Positions 57,795-64,000 of a stretch of DNA of 64,000 bases are shown piece after piece. The notes beneath the pieces were generated by a model. It saw only the letters and a program-made list of their open reading frames with translations, was not told the DNA's origin and did not search any database. Source of the DNA: Pocillopora verrucosa (taxonomy: Eukaryota > Cnidaria > Anthozoa > Scleractinia > Pocilloporidae). How positions within the stretch are numbered: position 1 is the first letter of the stretch; each line of letters opens with the position of its first letter. Where the stretch lies: the NCBI RefSeq assembly GCF_036669915.1, contig NC_089324.1, positions 5,101,744 to 5,165,743 on the forward strand. Direction: 5' to 3'. Made by a program: the position numbers and the translations under genes.

Positions 57795-60700
57795 TCAGAG
57801 GTATTCCTTGATCCATTTCCTGGCTGATTTGATGTCATTGTCGACTTTTTCTTTTGTTTCTTTGTCAAAAGATGGAAGAGAGCTACAGGAAAAAATACAT
57901 ATGTGTTAACAGAATTAACTCTTTTGGTGACTTAACCATGAGTAGAGAAAGACACTGTTTTGGTAAACCTATAGATGACCTCACCATTAACATTTTTTTT
58001 TTGCTTTATTATCTTGAAAAAAGTAGATTTTGTGTTGCTGTGGGTCTGTTTCAGCTATAGTAAGAGCATCACTGACATCATCTGTGCTCTGTTCCTTAAC
58101 AGACACATGACAACATGGAATCTATTTGTTCTTAAGATCACTACTGAGATATGATCAAAATGCATAATGAGTCAGCTTTTTTTAGAATTTGTCACAAACC
58201 AAGAAAATTAATGTAAGCGTTTGTCCTTGAATAGATCATAGGACTCAATCAAAACCTGTGCGGAATTCAGCTTGTTATTAATATCAGAATGGATGGAAAA
58301 TGTATAAATGATTTCAAAATTAACAACATTTTCTTTCTATGTTACATAGAAAAAACAGATGATTTGTTGCTGTGTTTACATTCAGTATTATAAAATGTTT
58401 AGAGAAATGTGCATGCTGCAATTAGTCAGAATAAGTTCATTATATTTCCATAAAGCACGCGCCTTATGTCCATGAATACACTATAGAGATATAATGCATG
58501 CAGCCTATGTCATTAGTACAAGTGCATACAATTTATCATACATTTTATAATAGAAATAACAAAACTTGTTCCTCAAGCATTGTTGAGTTATATAAGCACT
58601 TGGGAATTCTTAAGAATGCTTGAGAAGTGTGAGAAGCACTCCCCTTTGGCGTGTTTTTTATTTCTTTAATAGATCACCTAAGATTTCGAAATGTGGCAGG
58701 AACATCAGTGACACACTGCATGTAGGCTGTGCCTTGAATGGATGTTTTTTTCATCTTACCATGTGTGTTATTACCTTATGAAAGGGCTACTGTGGGTTTT
58801 TACTCTATAAAGGACCTACAAATATGAAGCCACTTAACTAGAACTAGCTTTTTAAATATTTTCAGGCCTCACATTTAAATATTTGTTTTCTTGTTAAGAA
58901 GCCAATATGGAACTTACCTGTAAATAGCTGAACTCACAACGTCGATTACTCCCCCTGTGGTTAAAACAAACAAAAGTGAATTGCTTTCTTGTGCAAGATA
59001 TTCAAATAATTTTTGCCACAAGCATTTAAATGTAACAAACAGCTCCTTGTTGTTTTGGAAAACTGACCCCTTACTACTTTGCAACATAATTTCTCAGAAT
59101 TTGCAGAGCCTGAATCATACTGCTAAATTGTGTCTTTCTATTTTTTTTATACATATACTCAGAATTTTGCTGGCAACTAACATCCTCTTGGTTTCATGTT
59201 AAACATTTCCATCAACATTTTAAATATTACACTCTTAAAAGCAAAAACATTGTAATTTGAAGGGTTTCAAATTGCACAAGAACTTATTCATTTTGATAAA
59301 ATTGTTGTAAGTATTTGAAGCCTATTATCAAGCAAGGGTAAAGGATTTTCAAATAATAATACTAATTGTAAAAAAAAAAAACAATTATGCTCTATTGATA
59401 AGATTTCATATCTTATTGATTCTCTGAACTAACCTGGAGTGCAAACTGTGTCACAAACACTGCAAAGGCTACAATATTTGCAATACTGTAAACACAAACA
59501 GAAAGACAAACAAAACATTAAAAAATAATACAAAGCTGATCACTACACAAAACATATGAAAAAAAGAAAAAAACTATTCCTTAATGAAATTCCAGTATGT
59601 TGCTCATTCTTGAGGACTGTACCGTGTTTTCTAGTAACACATACCAGTACTTTAACTTAAATATAACTTCCAAATTAATGACATTGAACTAGTCAATTCA
59701 ACCAATTTAAGGACAGCTTAAAACAGAATGCAAGATTCTTTAATACAAGCTGCCTTAATTATTTACCTAGTTAAAAAATCAATGTCAGAGACTAATTACA
59801 AAAGCGAAAAAATTACCCTAAATTCATGATAGAAATATGATAATTACAATAAAAAATGGCACTGAACTTCTCATAATAAGCTATTGACAGAGGTAGTGAT
59901 TCTGAAAGGTGATAATTATAAATTTTGCCCTCAAATTTTTGTACTAGGGGTAATCTACAGATTAAAAACCTTTCACCTACCTTGCACAAGTGACAGTTTG
60001 GCTTTTTCTTACTTTTCTCACAGGGACAATCCTTGTCACATAATTCACAAAACTACCAGAAAAAAGTGAGTTATCAGAGTTACTACATGAAGGGTACTAG
60101 CAAATTTTAAAAACCCCTTTAACTCCCATGATCCCACAATTGCTAATTCTCTTGCTTCGCTGCTGCACATTTCCTTAATTGTTAGATCATGATAAATCTT
60201 TTATCTAAATATTATCAGACCTGCTTCATGGATAATGTATGGATGTTATGGGTAGAAGTTGCAAGTAAATCACTCCTAGGAATAAAAGGGTTAACTTGTC
60301 CATTAAAGAAGGATGATTCATGGAAAGAACACTTCACCACCTAGCACATGAGTACCAAGCCTGTGATGTGTATGAGTACCTACGTGAGCACCTGTCGTTA
60401 TCCGGTAAAACTTAGGATTACGACGGGTAGTATGTTCAATGCTTTTAATTGCAAGTTGTCAAATATTTGTTTACACATGAATAATTCATTTTGGATACAC
60501 GGAAGAACAACTTTTCAAGTGACCTGAAGAGACAAAGGGTGGCAAAGCTCACAAGCTAAGCTAAATCTCACTGGTTGTTTTAACGTTGTCTGACGTTGCG
60601 ATCATTTTCACTTTTTAACGGAGTCATCAGTTTGTCATCATCTGATCACGTCAGAGCGGGGGTGATTCTTTTACGAAAAAAACCGACGTCCACACAGGCG

Positions 60701-61181
60701 AAGACTGGGAACTTTTAGAAAGAAATGCATTTCTCATGCTAAATCCTACTTAAAGATCGTTAGCAAAGGAATAATATGCGGAATTTGATTGATGCATACT
60801 TCACTGTGATCTCGAGATCAAAGTCCGCAACGGTTCGCACCGTACAGAAATTCCTCGTACGAAAATTTGTATCTGATCACGTCAGGCATTCCTAATATCT
60901 AGTTTAACAACGACACCTACCTTGCAATAGGTACAATAGTTACATAATGACCCCAGAGCATATTTTTTGTCATCTTCGGAAGAGTTTTCTGCTGAATCCG
61001 TTGGAGGTTCCGAGTTGACCTCTTCCGATGGCGCGTCGTTGGCGTTTGACTCGCGTTCCGACTCTTGTGACAGTTTTGGCTCTAGCATTGGTTCCTCTAC
61101 AACCTCTTCGTCACCGACAGCAGCATGTGTGGTTATCAGGAGGCTAAGGAGGCCCATCAAAATGAACGACTTCATTTTCAT
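57795..61181 (-). CDS. Secreted or ER-luminal acidic, cysteine-rich protein, five exons
   Basis: Minus-strand exons are 61181-60921, 60052-59981, 59485-59434, 58954-58918 and 57882-57795, in frame, encoding 169 residues. A signal peptide is clear (KSFILMGLLSLLITTHAAVG). Next comes an acidic, Glu/Ser-rich region (about 25-75), then 14 cysteines mostly as CxxC in about 50 residues (CNYCTYCK / FCELCDKDCPC / NCHLCKYCKYCSLCSVCDTVC). The tail reads PGGVIDVVSSAIY and ends in KWIKEYL. Acidic-then-CxxC plus a PGG.ID..SS.IY tail reminds me of the C-terminal end of vertebrate histidine-rich Ca2+-binding protein (HRC) of the sarcoplasmic reticulum. I hold this only weakly. Metal or Ca2+ binding in the secretory pathway is the plausible role. 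Met1 or Met3 may be the start. Each Cys cluster sits in its own exon. Confidence 0.8.
60112..60295. repeat. Dispersed MITE-like repeat, intron of cysteine-rich gene
   Basis: Starts AACCCCTTTAACTCCCATGAT and ends ATCACTCCTAGGAATAAAAGGGTTAAC, so about 18-bp imperfect terminal inverted repeats. About 184 bp. Same subfamily as the copy at 30513. Confidence 0.7.
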
Positions 61182-61972
61182 CCTTCTCGAGACCTAACGC
61201 CTTACCAGCCGCAAACTGCTTGGCACTTCTGCGACCAAGCTGTCAAACTGCAACCGCTGATTAATGACGGCTCACCAGCAAGGAAACTTTCGGGACTCCT
61301 CGAAACTTTACGTCCGCCGGCGCGGGTTCGGGACTGATCTATGGAAACCTAACGAATAAGAAAGCAGGAAAAAAAACTGCTGTTTCATGAAAAAGGACTT
61401 TGTTGGTGGTCTACCACTGAATAAACGTGTCCCAAATAACAGTCATTCATATGAGGAATAAAGAGAGTTTGTGCAATCTTGAAAAAGATACACTTCTAAT
61501 GTGGCTACATATAGTACAGTAGCACTGATAAAGAACTAAGCAATATCAGCAACATATCATTGAACTGACTTATTCTATGCTTCTTCGTAGGGAGAAGCGT
61601 ACCAAAAGACAACGCTGAATGCTAATGCTCTTATATGGTGATTTCCCCAAAGAACTGAGACAGTTTGTAATGTAACGCAACGCAACATGATGTCACGCAA
61701 TATCGAAGTGCTGTTTTGTATACTATAACAAGAATAGTAGCTTATTTTTCTGCACGCTTTTCTCAGAACATAACAAGAAAGGCATTGAGCGTCCCAAGGG
61801 CTTCTTTTAAACTTTGCCAAGGGAACGAAGACAAGGTTTGGGAAGGAATTTAGGAAGGGTTAGAAAGAAGTTCCAAGTGTATCCCTTATTTCATTTTATT
61901 CTCGTTTCGTTTTAAAGATATTCTTTTCAATTATAGATACATATCGTTTCTTAAAGAGAGATAATTTTCAGA
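61182..61972. other. Upstream region of cysteine-rich gene
   Basis: Presumed 5' UTR and promoter of the cysteine-rich gene near 61182-61350. The remainder is AT-rich, and ORFs of up to about 80 codons on the minus strand have no recognisable content. Confidence 0.55.
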
Positions 61973-62118
61973 TCACGAGCGTGGGACAAAGAAAATATTG
62001 TGAGTCCCCATAAGGAATCGAACCTCAAACCTTCGGATTCCGCGCTCCGATGCTCTACCACTGAGCTACAGAGACTCCACGGTGAGTGAGATCTATTATG
62101 AAGTTCATATGACACGCG
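61973..62118 (-). mobile_element. tRNA-derived SINE-like element, copy 2
   Basis: The tRNA-like part, 62075-62003 on the minus strand, folds better than copy 1. Acceptor GTCTCTG pairs with TGGGGAC, the D arm is GCTCAGTGGTAGAGC, the anticodon stem TCGGA pairs with TCCGA, and the T arm is TGAGGTTCGATTCCTTA. The anticodon loop (GCGCGGAA) has eight bases and no U at position 33, so it is not a usable tRNA. Flanks GCGTGTCATATGAACTTC and TTTGTCCCACGC match copy 1. Confidence 0.75.
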
Positions 62119-62271
62119 CCCTGCATACTGCTAGGATCAGCAATGTCGATAGCGTCATGTTTGTAAATAGAAAAAAAGTGAGGTCTATTATGAAGTTCAT
62201 ATGACACGTGCCCTGCATACTGCTAGGACCAGCAATGTCGATAGCGTCATGTTTGTAAATAGAAAAGGAGA
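62088..62271. repeat. 92-bp tandem duplication beside the SINE
   Basis: Two units of about 92 bp (TCTATTATGAAGTTCATATG ... GTCATGTTTGTAAATAGAAAA) lie in direct order at about 62088-62179 and 62180-62271 with only a few differences. The first overlaps the 5' flank of SINE copy 2. Confidence 0.85.
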
Positions 62272-62581
62272 GATGATAAGTTTTGAGCTCGATAAAGAAA
62301 TGATATTTTTCGTCTTGCCACGAGCGTAGGACAAATGAAAAGCTTTGAGTCGCCATGAGCTCGTTTCCTATCAGTAATAGTCAGTCAATGGAACTTGTCA
62401 TTACCATTACCGATACCGAAGAATAGAAACTTCCTGGAAATGAGGAATAAGCCATTACTTTTTTTCCCTTTGGGGGGGAGGGTGTTCGGAGGATTTTGCT
62501 TGTGTCATGATAAAATTTACCTGACCCACTCCGCTCCCCGTAAGGCTCTGTAGTATTCTAATGATCCCTCTTTAGACTCAG

Positions 62582-62587
62582 TTTATT
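62582..62587 (-). terminator. Poly(A) signal, sulfotransferase gene
   Basis: AATAAA on the minus strand about 175 bases after the stop at 62762. Confidence 0.5.
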
Positions 62588-62761
62588 CTATACTAGTCCC
62601 CACTTTTAATTATACTTTGTAAGCGACGACTGAACTCTCCCCAGTTCCTCTGAAAACCATCTGACCCCTCCCTTCCATAAAATTCTTGCAACCCCCACAT
62701 CAGGCGATTAATAATGCTTATTAGAATTCGACGTAGGTTTTTATCTCATCAAATACTTCTT

Positions 62762-63423
62762 TCATGATACCCCACACGCTTTTACTTGTCTCCAAAACAA
62801 TTGCTTGACAAAGTCGTAAAGTTCAACATCTGCCCAATTTGCTTGTTTAATCCTTAACATCATTTCCTCACTCACAAAGTTGGAACTTCTCTTCACAGCT
62901 TGGTTCATTTTAACATCAGAATTCCTCGGGAAAACAGGTAAAAAGTAAGGTAGACGCCTTTGTAGAACCTTTAAAGTGAGGTGAAAGTGCTCCAACAATC
63001 CCACAACTGCATAGTGCTTAAGAATATTTTCTTTGGCTCTTTTAAGAGCATTCCTTCCATCGTTCTTACAAAATTTCTCAGGACCGCAAAAGAAACGCGT
63101 CATCAAATTTTTCTTACATCCTTGGCCTTCTCTCTCGAAGCAGTGCTGGATTGTCTCGTTCAACTCTCCATTTCGAATCATCTTGTTTATTCGCCACGCA
63201 GGTCGATGCCTTGTATTGTGCATGTAAGAGTAATGAGATATATATCTGGAAACTGGCTCTCTAACCTGATTGATGTACGTATGAGTCCGTTGAATTTTCA
63301 AGTTATCGCGGAAATAAAAGTGTGCGTTGTAAAAGATGTTATTACCAATGGCACGGGCTGCTCGCTCAATGATCATTGGGTAAGGATCAGAGATGCCCTC
63401 ATCATAAAAATCTTCGGTCGTTC
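62762..63423 (-). CDS. 2-O-sulfotransferase-type enzyme (HS2ST/UST family), last exon
   Basis: Terminal exon on the minus strand. CCTAAG acceptor before 63423, coding phase 2, stop at 62762; about 219 residues are visible. Enzymes of this family move sulfate from PAPS to uronic acid residues of heparan or dermatan sulfate in the Golgi. The sequence holds the 3'-phosphate-binding block YINQVREPVSRYISHYSY. Further conserved-looking elements are TRFFCGPEKFC with paired cysteines and a LKHYAVVGLLEHFHLTLKVL helix, followed by ELYDFVKQLFWRQV near the end. The PAPS 5'-phosphosulfate loop, the signal anchor and most of the N-terminal half must be in upstream exons beyond the window. Residue content does not separate heparan 2-O- from uronyl 2-O-sulfotransferase. 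An ATG inside this exon (63376) is not the real start, because the frame is open to the acceptor and reads TEDFYDEGISDPYP. Confidence 0.88.
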
Positions 63424-64000
63424 CTTAGGAAAAGCAAAAGCAAAAAAAACATTTACGAGGATTCCCTCAAAATCATTTCGTTGTTCTCAAAGTTCTGGCA
63501 CTTTAAGTTGCCAATGTGGTAGCACTCTTTCAGCGAGGGCGCGCACAATTAACCCTCCAACTATCATGACCAAGACAGAATTTCTTCTTACAATATCAAT
63601 ACAATATCAACCAGAAAAGTGATGAGAATAAAGAAGAATATCAATTTGGGGATAATTCGTTAATCCAATAACGCTCGAAACGTCAGCCTTTCAACTCTCT
63701 ATAGTGGCCAATTTACGTTTTCAACTCAGTTGTTAACACTAAATTACTCGCCACAACATTGCCTCCTTCCAGACACAGACTACTTATTGACTGAGTGGGA
63801 GGGCTTAATAATTGTCCTTAATTTAGTTCTAATCAGATGAAACAACTCACAATTCATCGAAAAACGCGACATTTTTTCTCGTTTAAACTCACCCTAGCAT
63901 CTACGATTTTTCACCCAATCAAAAAAGGAAGAGGGGGAAGGATAGAGTGCGTTGTGTGACGAGACAGCCTAACGGCTGTGAAGAAAACCAGTCACAACAT
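63424..64000. other. Intron or flank of the sulfotransferase gene with hammerhead-like fragment
   Basis: No further exon of the sulfotransferase is visible up to the window end. At 63668-63752 lies the right half of the hammerhead-like repeat: AACGCTCGAAACGTCAGCC, then ATAGTGGCCAATTTACG and TTTTCAACTCAGTTGTTAAC. The CUGANGA half is missing. Confidence 0.5.

Noticed and set aside
62003-62075. tRNA gene on the minus strand
   Set aside because: Eight-base anticodon loop without U33, plus shared flanks with the other copy.
62981-63622. 213-codon plus-strand ORF
   Set aside because: Antisense to the sulfotransferase exon, whose minus-strand frame has clear family motifs; no domain on the plus strand.

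Overview
The window is eukaryotic nuclear DNA from an animal. It is intron-rich with canonical GT-AG junctions, AT-rich introns full of small repeats, and metazoan genes such as WDHD1, acylphosphatase, a LicD-family enzyme and a 2-O-sulfotransferase. A large single-exon NACHT-LRR receptor, cnidarian-style short repeats and Gypsy-type elements suggest an anthozoan, probably a stony coral. That assignment is an inference; no marker gene in the window proves it.

Layout from left to right: (1) 518-7095 (+), the last six coding exons of an RGS22-like gene. A complete intronless LicD-family gene (3406-4383, -) is nested in its third visible intron. (2) 9464-14245 (+), a four-exon serine-rich, coiled-coil orphan. 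(3) 14700-20438 (-), an NLR locus: a decayed NACHT/LRR fragment followed by an intact 1273-residue receptor. The receptor has an N-terminal four-transmembrane module with paired loop cysteines, then NACHT, then about 14 leucine-rich repeats. (4) 22120-26119 (-), a 4.0 kb Gypsy-type LTR retrotransposon with two 175-bp LTRs, broken reading frames and an excised integrase core. (5) 26647-46776 (+), WDHD1 (AND-1/Ctf4), complete in 28 coding exons, with many small repeats in its introns. (6) 48360-50561 (-), a graveyard of a Polinton-like integrase and nested Gypsy pieces. (7) 51174-53381 (-), an F-box/LRR gene, head-to-head with (8) 53542-56148 (+), an acylphosphatase gene. Only 160 bp separate the two start codons. 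(9) 57795-61181 (-), a small secreted or ER-luminal cysteine-rich protein. (10) 62762-63423 (-), the last exon of a 2-O-sulfotransferase-type gene.

The genes do not form a pathway; this is ordinary animal gene order with divergent and nested pairs. The most interesting item is the NLR. Its N-terminal module has the topology of large-pore channel subunits (pannexin/innexin/LRRC8/CALHM type), which would couple an innate-immune sensor directly to a membrane pore. Also notable are hammerhead-ribozyme-like repeats (three loci), a tRNA-derived SINE-like family (two copies), and a MITE family sitting unusually close to splice donors in WDHD1.
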